Assembly (NCBI GenBank): GCA_016293865.1
Contig: JAEDDG010000013.1
Location: 1-45,168 of the forward strand
Length of the DNA: 45,168 nt
Reading direction: 5' to 3'
Origin: Oscillospiraceae bacterium
GTDB lineage: Bacteria > Bacillota > Clostridia > Oscillospirales > Oscillospiraceae
Shown here: in pieces, positions 1 to 8,354 of the stretch
Numbering within the stretch: position 1 is the first letter of the stretch
Layout: the number at the start of each line of letters is the position of its first letter
Program-made: the position numbers and the translations under genes
Notes under the pieces: generated by a model
Seen by the model: the letters and a program-made list of their open reading frames with translations, nothing else
The model's database searches: none
What the model was told of the DNA's origin: nothing

Positions 1-319
1 GCCGGATGGCCTCCGTCATAATGCCCCGGCCCCAGTATTCCTCCGCCAGATAGTATCCCAGCTCCGCTGTCTGCCGGTGGATATTGCTTTGCCGGAAGGC
101 GCCGATGCTGCCCACAGCCCGGTCTTCTATGGTGATGGCATAGGCAAAGGTACTGTTTTCATCTGCGGACAGCATTGCGGTAATGTAGTCACGGGCATCC
201 TGCCCGGTGTAGGGGAAGGGAAGACCGTCACGCAGATTGTTCAGAATTTTTTTGTTATTCAGCGCCGCCGCCAGATCCGCTGCATCCGACAGCCGCCATT
301 TTCTCAAAATGCACTTCAT
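1..319 (-). CDS. GNAT N-acetyltransferase (RimJ/RimL type), 3' end cut by window edge
   Basis: The reverse strand translates from an ATG at 319 as MKCILRKWRLSDAADLAAAL and stays open to the window edge (106 codons). The residues GRGIMTEAIR near the visible end match the acetyl-CoA-binding loop of GNAT motif A in the RimJ/RimL-like (Acetyltransf_3) group. Members usually run about 170-190 residues, so roughly the last 40% is missing. A GGAG ribosome site lies about 10 bases before the ATG, which fixes the start. The protein probably transfers an acetyl group from acetyl-CoA to a protein N-terminus or small amine in the cytoplasm; the substrate cannot be read from the sequence. Confidence 0.85.
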   Translation of the reverse strand, partial: MKCILRKWRLSDAADLAAALNNKKILNNLRDGLPFPYTGQDARDYITAMLSADENSTFAYAITIEDRAVGSIGAFRQSNIHRQTAELGYYLAEEYWGRGIMTEAIR

Positions 320-704
320 TGATGCTGCTCCTCTCCAAGAGAATAACTTTACAGGTTTTGCGCCTGAACTTCTGCCCCATTTATTCCGGGAATTGCTTTT
401 AATCTGCCTGCAGAACGGAGAAGTCCTGTACAGCTATGCCGCTGCGGGAATTTTCAGCGCCCGGCTCATGTCTGAATTGTACAAAAAGACGGTCTGCTGT
501 GATAGGTGCGATTTGCAGTGAAATGTGTCGGATTTAGAGGAAAGCGAAGGCATAAGCAGCTGTCCTGCCCGGATAGCCGCTTATGCCTCTGTGCGGTCGG
601 TACTGTGGGCATAGAGCAACAGGGCTCGATTCCTGTGGCGGTTTGCAATCAATCCCGGTTTTTCAGCCTACCGTAAATGCGCGCTCTGCGCCTGCTGCAA
701 GTCT
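320..704. other. Gap without a supported gene; contains one long hairpin
   Basis: No open frame here has a ribosome site or a recognisable product on either strand. The only clear structure is the hairpin at 548-588. Short frames of 60-94 codons exist but are low in complexity and lack start signals. Confidence 0.5.
548..588. repeat. Long imperfect palindrome/hairpin
   Basis: The arms AGGCATAAGC (548-557) and GCTTATGCCT (579-588) are perfect complements. After a one-base mismatch, 559-565 pairs with 571-577 with a single G.U pair, leaving a 5-base loop. No clear T-tract follows on either strand, so it is a poor intrinsic terminator. It could still end the transcript of the lipoprotein gene just upstream on the minus strand, or be a dispersed palindromic repeat. 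Confidence 0.55.
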
Positions 705-1184
705 TTACCCGTGGTAATCGCCTGTTGCTGAGTCCACTGTGACAAAGGGGACGATGGCGCCGCCAACCTCCACATAGACCTGATAGATCCCGTCGCCCAG
801 ATCCTCATAGTATTCCGGAAGGACGCCATATTCCTCAAACAACGCATCGGCAAACTCTGTTTTCCAGGGCTCCTCATCGGGAGCGGCTTCCTCACCGTCC
901 GGAGCGTCTTCGACTCCGGAAGATTCCTTCCCGCCGTCCGGGGCGGATTCAGACTCAGAAGATTCGTTCCCGCCGTCCGGAGCGGATTCGGTTTCGGAAG
1001 ATTTGTTCCCGGGGACCGTGGCGTCTTCGCTTCCGGAGGACTCTGTATCATCCTGCTGATCGGTTTCCCGGACAGTTGAATCCGGATTGTCAGCAGCAGC
1101 CGGGGACTGCATTTTTCCGCAGGCAGTCAGAGAAAAGAGCAGAACTGCCGCAATCATGGCAGCAGCAAAGAATCTGAATTTCAT
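705..1184 (-). CDS. Small lipoprotein with acidic repeat linker
   Basis: A 159-residue protein with a lysine/arginine-bearing N-terminus, a hydrophobic stretch and the lipobox LTAC (Cys at about residue 22), so it should be a lipid-anchored surface protein. Residues about 30-105 form a Ser/Glu/Asp/Gly-rich linker with degenerate repeats of the type SSESESAPDGG. The last 50 residues (EPWKTEFADALFEEYGVLPE onward) look folded, mixed helix and strand, ending in TVDSATGDYHG. I do not recognise a family. The ribosome site is duplicated in tandem just before the ATG. The next gene upstream on the same strand is a larger lipoprotein. Confidence 0.75.
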   Translation of the reverse strand: MKFRFFAAAMIAAVLLFSLTACGKMQSPAAADNPDSTVRETDQQDDTESSGSEDATVPGNKSSETESAPDGGNESSESESAPDGGKESSGVEDAPDGEEAAPDEEPWKTEFADALFEEYGVLPEYYEDLGDGIYQVYVEVGGAIVPFVTVDSATGDYHG

Positions 1185-1186
1185 TT

Positions 1187-1208
1187 TATGTTCTCCTTAT
1201 GTTCTCCT
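1187..1208 (-). promoter_or_regulatory. Tandem duplication of the ribosome binding site
   Basis: The 11-base unit at 1187-1197 is repeated exactly at 1198-1208. Read on the minus strand each copy carries AAGGAGAAC, so two Shine-Dalgarno sequences precede the lipoprotein start at 1184. The proximal copy has the normal spacing. Confidence 0.7.
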
Positions 1209-1291
1209 TGGTAATTTTGAATGTATCATTTTTTGTGCCGGCATCGGAAAACGGCCGGCGCGGGTGTTGGCCGCAGGGGGCGTTGAGCGCA

Positions 1292-3205
1292 TCACAGAAG
1301 CCGCTCCCAGCGGACATTTTCCCAACCGGCGGTATCGAAGGCGCTCCGGACAGCGTCGCACATGATCTGCAGCTTCTGGCGGATAAAGGGCGACTGGATC
1401 AGAATCTGAGCTTCATCCTCAAAAGTCATGAAATACTCCATGATGCGGGCTCGGTCCTCCTGTCGGTTTACACAGCCGTAGTTGTCCACAAAGTGAATAT
1501 CTTCCGGATCGCTGGTGTAAAGAAGTCCCGGATATGTGGGGTCCACCCGGTTGTCATAGTCGGTGTAGGAAAAGCCCTCCGGGTTCAGAGCGTCCCATTC
1601 ATCCATGGGAAGCGCCGTGTAGTCCTGGGAGAAAATGTAGTTTTCCGTGGCGTGCCACATCTCGTGACAGATGATGCTGTCCGGGCTGTAGGAAGGGTGT
1701 ACATCCAGAGCGATATACTGCCAGTCGTAGCGCTCATAGGTGCAGCCAACCACATTGTAGCTGCTTTCAATATGTTCTACCAGCAAAAAGCAGAGGCCGC
1801 CATCCTCCGCGCCATTTCGGAACTGGGCAGGAAAACCCTCCGGATACAGCGCGAGACTGCGATCCAGCGCCTCCAGCGTTGCACAGACGCCGTTCAGCTC
1901 CTCATCGGCGCTCATGGTGTCCGTCAAAGTGATCGGCATGTCACACCATGATGCCGCATCCTTGCACTGGGAGGACAGGAGGATGCTTACATTGTATTTT
2001 TCCTCCAGTGTATCCGCGTACTGACGCGCCTCCTGCAGGCTTTCGGCCAGAGGCGCATCGGAAACCTTGCCCCAATAGGACTCCGCCAGTGCGTCATCCA
2101 CCACAAACGGAGAGGGTACCGGAGCGTCGCCGCCTGTCTCCGCAAAGGAGAGCTGCGCCGGGTCCATCACATAGAGCCGGAATGCGCCGTCCTGATAGAC
2201 GGCTCCGATCAGGACGCCTTCGTCGGGCAAATAACAGGCGGAGCGCATCTCTCCGTCGATGCCGGCGTCGTTCAGCGGACAGGACGAGATCTGCTGATCC
2301 GCAGCGTACAGTATGGAGCGGCCTGCGGCAATACCCATCAGGTAGGGGGAGCCGGGAATGGTATACAGGTCGCCGGCGGTGTCTGAGAAGAGTTCGGCGT
2401 CTGCAAAGAGAAATTGGTCGCCGCCTCCGTATGTAACGGAATAGCCCATCTTTTCATTGTCGAAAGACAGCAGGCATACATCATCTCCGCAGAAGGTCAC
2501 CCGATAGCGGTTTTTCTGCAGCATGGTAAGCGTGCCCGTCTCCATATCAAAAACAGCTGTGCCGCACTCGCTGCTGTACGGTGACAGGAAAAACTGCATG
2601 ACCAGTGTGCCGTTTGGCGCGTCAAAGGCCGTCAGTTCCAACAGCCGCAGGTCAAGAGGCAGCTGCACTCTGCTGACCTCTCCGCTGCTGACGCTCTGCC
2701 GGTAAAGCAGTGTGTCGCGAAGGAAATAGTAGGTGTTCCCGTCATAGGAAAAAAAGCCGTCTACATTTTCGGGAGTCCATTCGCCGAGTTCCTCCAGAGA
2801 GGCGCTCAGGAATTTCCATGTGTTCGTCTCACGCCGGCACAGGGCAAACCTGCCGTCGGAGAAGGATTGCTCTCTGAGATCCCATACGCCGTCCAGCGTG
2901 ATCTCGCGGCAGACGGCGTCCTCGTTTACATCTGCCAGCAGCACGGTGGTGCGCTCGCTTTCATAGTCGGCCCAGCTTATCGCCGCCTGTGCGCCGGACG
3001 CCGGACAGAGGCTGTTCAGCGCGGAGGGCTGGATACATTGAAGCGATGCAACAGGCTCCCGCTTTTGCGCTGCTGCTGGCGTATCCACTGCTTCTGTTGT
3101 ATCCGCTGTCCCTGCTGCTTCCGTTGTTCCCGCATTACAGCCGGAAACGACAAGCAGAATGCACAGCGCCAGAATCAGTAAGGAAAGAATTTTTCTGTGT
3201 CTCAT
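1292..3205 (-). CDS. Lipoprotein with putative zinc metallopeptidase domain (HEMWH)
   Basis: A 637-residue exported lipoprotein: signal segment 4-20 followed by lipobox VSGC (Cys23) and a short Thr/Ala-rich linker. Residues about 50-370 show repeated beta-strand blocks with Asp/Gly turns (for example SYDGNTYYFLRD), consistent with a beta-propeller-like sensor or scaffold. The C-terminal part (about 380-637) carries HEMWH at 514-518, the HExxH zinc signature, followed by NRQEDRARIMEYF (580-592), which resembles the segment that supplies the third, Glu ligand in uncharacterised lipoprotein metallopeptidases. The predicted role is cleavage of an extracellular protein or peptide at the cell surface; the substrate is unknown. 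The ribosome site is weak: GGAG lies unusually far upstream of the ATG. The gene stands between another lipoprotein and a GyrI-like protein. Confidence 0.75.
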   Translation of the reverse strand: MRHRKILSLLILALCILLVVSGCNAGTTEAAGTADTTEAVDTPAAAQKREPVASLQCIQPSALNSLCPASGAQAAISWADYESERTTVLLADVNEDAVCREITLDGVWDLREQSFSDGRFALCRRETNTWKFLSASLEELGEWTPENVDGFFSYDGNTYYFLRDTLLYRQSVSSGEVSRVQLPLDLRLLELTAFDAPNGTLVMQFFLSPYSSECGTAVFDMETGTLTMLQKNRYRVTFCGDDVCLLSFDNEKMGYSVTYGGGDQFLFADAELFSDTAGDLYTIPGSPYLMGIAAGRSILYAADQQISSCPLNDAGIDGEMRSACYLPDEGVLIGAVYQDGAFRLYVMDPAQLSFAETGGDAPVPSPFVVDDALAESYWGKVSDAPLAESLQEARQYADTLEEKYNVSILLSSQCKDAASWCDMPITLTDTMSADEELNGVCATLEALDRSLALYPEGFPAQFRNGAEDGGLCFLLVEHIESSYNVVGCTYERYDWQYIALDVHPSYSPDSIICHEMWHATENYIFSQDYTALPMDEWDALNPEGFSYTDYDNRVDPTYPGLLYTSDPEDIHFVDNYGCVNRQEDRARIMEYFMTFEDEAQILIQSPFIRQKLQIMCDAVRSAFDTAGWENVRWERLL

Positions 3206-3270
3206 AAGTCAGTTTCTGGATTCTCCTTGTATTTTTGGATTTTTGCCTGTGTGAAACAGACAAAACAGAT

Positions 3271-3837
3271 TTACAGAATACCTGTGACCGTCATGGTCGA
3301 AACAGTCTCGGCCGCTTCGTGCTCATTTTGTCCGCCGGGCCTGCATATCGGCACCCAGATGCCGCATTCGTAGTCGGGGCTTTGCATATCGCCGGGGGAG
3401 TAGACCTCCAGCATGGCGCTGCCGTTTGCCCTGTACTTCTGTCCCTCGCCCGGATACCACTCCTGCCAGACCTGGGTGTTCAGCTCCTGCAGGGAACGGG
3501 GCAGGGGACCCCTGGCAGAAAACACCGCCCAGTCGCTTTCCGGGAAGGTATAGAGCTTCAGCCCCTCCGGTACTGCGCCGCCTCTGTACAGCCCGGCGAT
3601 CCAGTATTCAAAGACGCCCGCCTTCTCATCGCAGATGGCGAACAGGCCCACGCCGTTTTCCAGGATTGCTGCTTCGACCGGGGTTTCCGGCTTCATGGTC
3701 TGCCAGAGCCGCGCGTACTTGCGCGCATACTCCCTGTCCCAGAATTCCGGACACTTCTGATACCCCTCCTCCGGACGGATGGAGGTGGAAAAACCGATAA
3801 AGGTCATTGCGGGTTTGTGTTCATATATAACTTTCAT
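3271..3837 (-). CDS. GyrI-like small-molecule-binding protein (stand-alone AraC effector domain)
   Basis: A 188-residue cytosolic protein. The segment WAVFSARGPLPRSLQELN, then VWQEWYPGEG, and the ending EVYSPGDMQSPDYECGIWVPI are characteristic of the GyrI-like/AraC effector-binding fold, normally found at the C-terminus of AraC-type activators. No helix-turn-helix domain is present. Single-domain members are thought to bind or in some cases hydrolyse hydrophobic small molecules. The start is fixed by GGAG eight bases before the ATG. It is the last gene of a closely packed minus-strand run (from about 7.7 kb) of acetyltransferases, an SDR and a hydrolase. Confidence 0.8.
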   Translation of the reverse strand: MKVIYEHKPAMTFIGFSTSIRPEEGYQKCPEFWDREYARKYARLWQTMKPETPVEAAILENGVGLFAICDEKAGVFEYWIAGLYRGGAVPEGLKLYTFPESDWAVFSARGPLPRSLQELNTQVWQEWYPGEGQKYRANGSAMLEVYSPGDMQSPDYECGIWVPICRPGGQNEHEAAETVSTMTVTGIL

Positions 3838-3914
3838 TTTATGTATCTCCCTGTTTATTTGATGATGTCAGTTCGTTGTGTTCATGTCGGCAATCAGCAG
3901 TCTGTCTGAAACGC

Positions 3915-4403
3915 TTACATGACTTCACTGAGTTTTCCGACGGTGCAGCCCTTGTCTGCATAATATTCAAGCATCTCAGGCAGCTTCTTTTTGTCATAAC
4001 TGGTGATGCAGTCAGACAAAACATGAACGGCAAAACCGGCTTTGCTCATATTGTAGCAGGTGGATTTTATACAGGCCGTGGCATCTGCTCCGGCAATATA
4101 AAACCCGGTGATGTTGTGTGCCTGGATAAAGGCGGCAAATTCGTCACTTGTCAAAGCATTGCTCTTCGTCTTGGTGAAGATGTGATCTGATACGATTTTC
4201 AGTTCAGGAACAAAGTCGGCACCGCGGGTGCCGGGCTTGAAAGTTCTTGTTCCGGCAGACAGATTGTTGTGCTGAATGTAAACAACATCCATATTGTTTG
4301 CAGCAGCCCGATCGATTGCTTGATTGGTCGTTTCAATGATCTCTCTGTAGTTCTTTGTAATGTCATTCTGAAGGTCGATCACGACCAGGGCTTTGTTTTC
4401 CAT
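3915..4403 (-). CDS. Isochorismatase-family cysteine hydrolase
   Basis: A 162-residue alpha/beta hydrolase. The catalytic triad expected for the family is visible: Asp10 in ALVVIDLQND, Lys78 in FTKTKSNAL and Cys111 in GADATACIKSTCYNM. The cis-peptide position before the cysteine is occupied by the usual small residues. Family members hydrolyse amides or enol ethers (nicotinamide, isochorismate, ureidoacrylate, carbamoyl compounds), and the exact substrate cannot be assigned. GGAAGGAG precedes the ATG. The base composition is visibly more AT-rich than the thiamine genes. Confidence 0.85.
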   Translation of the reverse strand: MENKALVVIDLQNDITKNYREIIETTNQAIDRAAANNMDVVYIQHNNLSAGTRTFKPGTRGADFVPELKIVSDHIFTKTKSNALTSDEFAAFIQAHNITGFYIAGADATACIKSTCYNMSKAGFAVHVLSDCITSYDKKKLPEMLEYYADKGCTVGKLSEVM

Positions 4404-4496
4404 GGTACTCCTTCCTCAAATACCGGTTATCCGGTCCGTTCTATTCTTTGGGAAACCGGAGTTTGCCGGTTTCTTTGTGCAGGGATGACTTCGATT

Positions 4497-5072
4497 TTAT
4501 GCGTTGAAATACATGTCATAAACGATATAACCGTGTATGCCATCCAATGCGCCTTCATATGTCTCCTGACACATCATGCACCGGGGTTCTTTCATGGGAT
4601 ATCCGGTTGTCGGGAAAATGTTGTATTCTGATGATGTCCGAAATCCAACTTTATTGTAGAAGTTGTAATTTCCTTCAACGGTTATTCCTTTAAAGCCCGC
4701 CTGCCGCACTTTCTCAATTCCCATATTCAGCATTGCGGTTCCGATTCCACGGTGAAAATAATCGGCATGGACAGATACAGGGGCCAACATAACAATTCCG
4801 GAATCTGTTTCATCATGATGACCGCCCTCCCTTGCAGGTGACAGCGGAAATTTTGAAAACAGAAAGTGTCCGACCACCTTGCTGTCTAGTTCCGCGACAA
4901 ATGACAACTCCGGAATGTAATATTTTGAATCTCTGATTTCCTCCACCAATGCAATCACATCGGTTCCATCAGAATAGTCCGTTCCTTCTTGAAATGAACG
5001 CAAAATCAGAGAGACAATGCTTTTATAATCCTTATGTTCTTCCGGGCGAATTGTAATCTCCGCATTTTCCAT
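4497..5072 (-). CDS. GNAT N-acetyltransferase (YhbS-like)
   Basis: Begins MENAEITIRPEEHKDY and contains VSVHADYFHRGIGTAMLNMG, where RGIGT is the acetyl-CoA pyrophosphate loop (motif A), followed by GFKGITVEGNYNFYNKVGF, the beta5/Tyr region. This pattern fits the YhbS-like predicted acetyltransferases. I start at the ATG at 5072 because GGAG lies eight bases upstream; the ATG at 5078 would leave only two. The length of 191 residues is normal. It is the only gene between a membrane protein and the isochorismatase-type hydrolase, all on the minus strand. Confidence 0.85.
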   Translation of the reverse strand: MENAEITIRPEEHKDYKSIVSLILRSFQEGTDYSDGTDVIALVEEIRDSKYYIPELSFVAELDSKVVGHFLFSKFPLSPAREGGHHDETDSGIVMLAPVSVHADYFHRGIGTAMLNMGIEKVRQAGFKGITVEGNYNFYNKVGFRTSSEYNIFPTTGYPMKEPRCMMCQETYEGALDGIHGYIVYDMYFNA

Positions 5073-5124
5073 ACGCATATCTCCTTTTCAAAGTCCGGTT
5101 TAAGACTCAAAAAACCGGATTTTG

Positions 5125-5730
5125 TCAATTTGCTTTTTTAAAGTGCTTATATGACAGCACCCCGACCGGAAAGAAATAAACGCACCAGATCAAAAGCGCG
5201 ACGGTTCCGCCTTTACCTGTTTCTCCGGCTGCCATGCCTGTGAACACACCCGTTATCGGCATGATGAAGCAGCTGATGAAAAAGATCCCGTGGATCATCA
5301 TTAAGTATTTCAGCCACTTGTCTGAAGTGCGATCCGCCTTTATGGAAAGACCAATGAAGAAAGTGGAAAGCGCCATCATTCCGTATCCAAGCAAATCATA
5401 GTTGAAAAGCAGGCCGCCCCGCTGATAATTCAATATCCGCATCGCTTGCTCATTCAGATCTTCCAGCCGGACGCTTGTTACCTGTGCAAAATAGACCAGG
5501 AAAATCAGTACGGCGTATATTGCAGAAAAAACCAGGCCGATATTGGCAGAAACCCGCCGCTCTTCGCTGCATTCATGGTGAAAACCTGCGGCCATCATTA
5601 TGTAGCCGATCGGCAAAAACATACATACAAGGTATGACCCAAAAGAAAAATCGAATACCAGGCATACTGCAAACAGAAAGACGGCTGCCGCAGCAATGGC
5701 CGCACCGGTTTTGGGTATTGACTGATTCAT
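5125..5730 (-). CDS. Integral membrane protein, about six TM helices, unknown function
   Basis: A 201-residue hydrophobic protein with membrane segments near residues 9-28, 32-50, 62-83, 107-128, 138-163 and 172-194, separated by short charged loops (HHECSEERR; KADRTSDKWLK). No catalytic or transport motif is recognised. The ribosome site AGGATGAG precedes the ATG. It is closely spaced with the upstream 62-residue membrane protein and probably shares its transcript. Confidence 0.7.
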   Translation of the reverse strand: MNQSIPKTGAAIAAAAVFLFAVCLVFDFSFGSYLVCMFLPIGYIMMAAGFHHECSEERRVSANIGLVFSAIYAVLIFLVYFAQVTSVRLEDLNEQAMRILNYQRGGLLFNYDLLGYGMMALSTFFIGLSIKADRTSDKWLKYLMMIHGIFFISCFIMPITGVFTGMAAGETGKGGTVALLIWCVYFFPVGVLSYKHFKKAN

Positions 5731-5756
5731 ATGCTCATCCTTCCTTTAATTCAGGT

Positions 5757-5945
5757 TTATTCCTTTTTACCGGAAATCAAGCAGTTCATTACCGCCAGCG
5801 CGAGCTGCGCCGCGGTCAGAACTGCGAATATCCATCCAAGCTCCGTCCGCCCGCGGTAAAAATGGCCGTAGCTGACGATCCCGAAACAGATTGCGGAAAC
5901 GATGCTGCACCAGACCACGACCTTGCTGTTCTTTTTCCTTCCCAT
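5757..5945 (-). CDS. Small two-TM membrane protein
   Basis: A 62-residue protein starting MGRKKNSKVVVWCSIVSAIC, with two membrane segments (about 9-25 and 34-55) and a short lysine-rich C-terminus. I use the ATG at 5945, which has GGAG ten bases upstream; a longer in-frame reading (to 6077) would run through the 3' end of the preceding gene and gives unlikely sequence. No family recognised. Confidence 0.6.
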   Translation of the reverse strand: MGRKKNSKVVVWCSIVSAICFGIVSYGHFYRGRTELGWIFAVLTAAQLALAVMNCLISGKKE

Positions 5946-5976
5946 TTCCGAGCCGCTCCTGTCTGCCCGTATACTG

Positions 5977-6414
5977 TTATTTGTCTGTGTTCTCCTCGGT
6001 TCTCCAGTTGATTCCATATTCACCGACAAATTCGGCTGCCGTAAAGCAAACCTTATACTCGCCGGGTTCATCCACAATCACATCAAATGATGCGCGGTCC
6101 AGATCTCTGCCGGTATAATTTGGCCTGTCCATATTGTCAACGGGATAGACATCGATGTCGAGCCGGCCGGATACCCTGGAGACATGAATTGAAAGAATAC
6201 CCTTTTGTCCATCTTCAACCCGATAGGTCTCAGATTCTGTTCCGTTTCGGATCATCCCGTCTTCTCCGAAATCGATGTTCATCGTTCCGTTTGCGCCGGC
6301 GTGCTCGTCTCCCTGACCGCCTGCACATCCTTAGATCGATATTGCTGCCGCGGTCAGAAGCAGCAGCGCGCATATGGAAACGATGATGGAATGCCTGAAT
6401 CCTGTTTTCTTCAT
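5977..6414 (-). pseudogene. Lipoprotein gene interrupted by an in-frame stop in its lipobox
   Basis: Reading from the ATG at 6414 gives a lipoprotein signal, MKKTGFRHSIIVSICALLLL, then TAAAISI, a TAA stop (plus-strand tta at 6331-6333), then GCAGGQGDEHAGANG and a 100-residue domain ending in 5977. Changing the stop to a Leu codon would restore the lipobox SILGC. The ATG overlaps the TGA of the upstream GNAT gene (ATGA at 6411-6414), so this is the original start. The downstream part (SGRLDIDVYPVDNMDR; DEPGEYKVCFTAAEFVGEYG) looks like an exported beta-sandwich domain. An internal ATG at 6282 could only give a cytoplasmic form with no export signal. Either a recent nonsense mutation or a sequencing error. 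Confidence 0.75.
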
Positions 6415-6899
6415 CCTCGTGTTTCCTTTCGCTTTTCCAGTCTTACAACGCCGTATTCATCGGGGACCGTAATTCCATCCTTGAACGCATAGCCCATTTT
6501 TTCATAGAAGTGCACCGCGGTCAGGGAGGAACCGACCTCGGTGCGCCAGGCCCGGCGGAAGTATTCATCCGCTTCCAGGGTTTCAACAATCTTTCTGCCC
6601 ACGCCTTTGCCCTGATGGTTCGGCAGAACAAAGATCGAGATCAGGTAGCTTTCCTCGGCGCTGCCCCAATAGCCGGTGATTCCGCCGCAGCCGATGATTG
6701 CTTCTCCGTCCGTGGCCACATAAAAGTGAGCTTCTTCAGCTCTTGCGGCAATGATCTCCGGAGAGTGACTTCTGATGTTTTCCTCAATAAACGCAGGCGG
6801 ATAATCCGTTCGGTTGCTGATGGACAGCGTCGTGCAGATCACATCCGAAACAGCAAATTCATCCCCTTTTTGAAATCTGCGCAGTATGACTGCCTCCAT
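6411..6899 (-). CDS. GNAT N-acetyltransferase
   Basis: A 162-residue acetyltransferase of the single-domain Acetyltransf_1 type. ISIFVLPNHQGKGVGRKIVE contains the Q/RxxGxG/A acetyl-CoA loop (QGKGVG), and SSLTAVHFYEKMGY is the conserved beta5 and Tyr segment that closes the active site. The substrate is unknown. AAAGGAG stands upstream of the ATG. The stop codon overlaps the start of the broken lipoprotein gene, suggesting translational coupling, and the SDR gene lies just upstream. Confidence 0.85.
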   Translation of the reverse strand: MEAVILRRFQKGDEFAVSDVICTTLSISNRTDYPPAFIEENIRSHSPEIIAARAEEAHFYVATDGEAIIGCGGITGYWGSAEESYLISIFVLPNHQGKGVGRKIVETLEADEYFRRAWRTEVGSSLTAVHFYEKMGYAFKDGITVPDEYGVVRLEKRKETRG

Positions 6900-6920
6900 A
6901 TCCGGGCTCCTTTCGCGTGA

Positions 6921-7709
6921 TCAGTTTGATCCTTGATTGTTCTGCGCCGCCCGTGCTGCCATTTTCCACATCATCTTGCCCATAAACAGAGAATGGCGAT
7001 AGCAGAGCTTCATTTGCATCGCCTGACTGAAGGAATGACATATGACAAATTTTTTTGCGCCTATATGCTCGGCAAGCCCTTTCCCGACTTTCTGGGGAGC
7101 TGCCATCATTTCTTTCGGAACGGGCAGTCCCGATGATGAGGCCGTATTCGTGAGCGGGGGATGGAACAAATGAAAGGAAATTCCATATTCCTGATTTTCG
7201 ATTTCAAGGCATTTTGCCAGTGCTTCAATGGCGCCCTTTGACGAAGCGTAAGGAGAAATGTTGCCAAATCCGGTAACGCCAACACCGGAGCTGGTAAAAA
7301 TGATCCGCCCAAAACCCTGTTTGCGCATAGCCGGCAGAACCGCTTTTGAAAGGCGCAGCGCCCCGAAGAAGTTGATGTCCATGACTTTGCGGTAAAGCTC
7401 ATCGCTGCTGTTTGACGCGCTTTCAAAAGTACAGAGGCAGGCGTTATGTACAGCGATATCAATTTTTCCGAACTGTTTTATAGTTTCAGACACGCCGTAT
7501 TGGATATCTTCGTCTTTTGCGGCGTCTGCTGTAATTGAAATGAACTGATCGGGGTGGGGGTCTCTTAATTTCTCCAGATTGTCCGTTTCAATATCCAGAA
7601 CCGAAACGAAATCGCCGAGTTCGAGCAGACGCTTCGCCAGATGATAACCGATTCCGCGGTTTGCTCCGACGATTAAAATCACTCTCGGTGCAGCTTGTTT
7701 CTTTGCCAT
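6921..7709 (-). CDS. Short-chain dehydrogenase/reductase (SDR)
   Basis: A 262-residue Rossmann-fold oxidoreductase. GANRGIG (15-21) is the NAD(P)-binding glycine motif, D39 in VLDIE suggests the acidic residue that favours NAD(H), NAC (89-91) replaces the classical NAG, and SS (140-141) with Y154-ASS-K158 forms the Ser-Tyr-Lys catalytic set. The C-terminus (FSQAMQMKLCYRHSLFMGKMMWKM) is basic and amphipathic, as in SDRs that associate with membranes and act on lipids or steroids; that last point is inference. It is the first gene of a tightly spaced minus-strand run with a GNAT and small membrane proteins. Confidence 0.88.
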   Translation of the reverse strand: MAKKQAAPRVILIVGANRGIGYHLAKRLLELGDFVSVLDIETDNLEKLRDPHPDQFISITADAAKDEDIQYGVSETIKQFGKIDIAVHNACLCTFESASNSSDELYRKVMDINFFGALRLSKAVLPAMRKQGFGRIIFTSSGVGVTGFGNISPYASSKGAIEALAKCLEIENQEYGISFHLFHPPLTNTASSSGLPVPKEMMAAPQKVGKGLAEHIGAKKFVICHSFSQAMQMKLCYRHSLFMGKMMWKMAARAAQNNQGSN

Positions 7710-7769
7710 ATTCTACTCCTGCAGATCGAATTCAGCGAAAGCGCGCATTCATGTTTTTTTCCCGGTGCT

Positions 7770-8354
7770 TTACTGGTTTTCAATATTCCTGCCTTGAACG
7801 GCATCCATTTTTTCCCCGCCGGAAATCTGCGGACGGTTCCTTGCCTCCAACTCTGCGCCGTAGCGGAAGATCAGAGAAGCCAGAATCAGAACGATACCGG
7901 TAATCACGCTGGGGAGATTGCTGATATCGCCGGTTCTCTCCGCACCCAGGCACACCGTGATAACGGACGCGATCACGATTGCTGTGACAGGCATCCAGAT
8001 GCAGCGGATACCAAGCTGTCTGATGAGATTCGCACCGCTTTCAGTAAAGGGTGTGCCATCGGCCTGTTCGGCTTTGAAATACCGTCCGGCGAAAGCCAGC
8101 AGAATGGCGTCGGCGGTCAGGCAGACCAGATCAGAAAGCAGGACTGCCATGGCCTGGTTCACATTTTCGCTGCCCGCATAGAAGGTGAGCGGCTCACCAA
8201 AGAGCCTGAGCACCTGGACTCCAGTGTGCCAGGCTGCCGTGCACAGTGCGCCCGCAGCGCAGAGGGATGCACCCACGATGCTGAAAATGAAAGCAATTTT
8301 TGTAAGAATCTGAAAGACCCGGAAGGCCTTCTGAATGGTTTGCAGGGATTTCAT
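7770..8354 (-). CDS. DUF2975-like membrane protein
   Basis: A 194-residue protein with about four membrane helices (near 14-40, 68-90, 115-137, 145-164). The cytosolic loop ADGTPFTESGANLIRQLGIR between helices 2 and 3 matches the conserved GTPFT...LR.LG block of DUF2975 proteins. These are usually paired with a small helix-turn-helix regulator, which is absent here. The function is unknown. GGAGG precedes the ATG, and the start overlaps the stop of the frameshifted small exported gene (ATGA at 8351-8354). Confidence 0.75.
   Translation of the reverse strand: MKSLQTIQKAFRVFQILTKIAFIFSIVGASLCAAGALCTAAWHTGVQVLRLFGEPLTFYAGSENVNQAMAVLLSDLVCLTADAILLAFAGRYFKAEQADGTPFTESGANLIRQLGIRCIWMPVTAIVIASVITVCLGAERTGDISNLPSVITGIVLILASLIFRYGAELEARNRPQISGGEKMDAVQGRNIENQ

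Noticed and set aside
612..660. Possible tRNA 3' half (GGGCTCGATTCCTG resembles a T-arm)
   Set aside because: The loop does not fit TTCRANY with a five-pair stem, and no matching acceptor or anticodon arm exists upstream.
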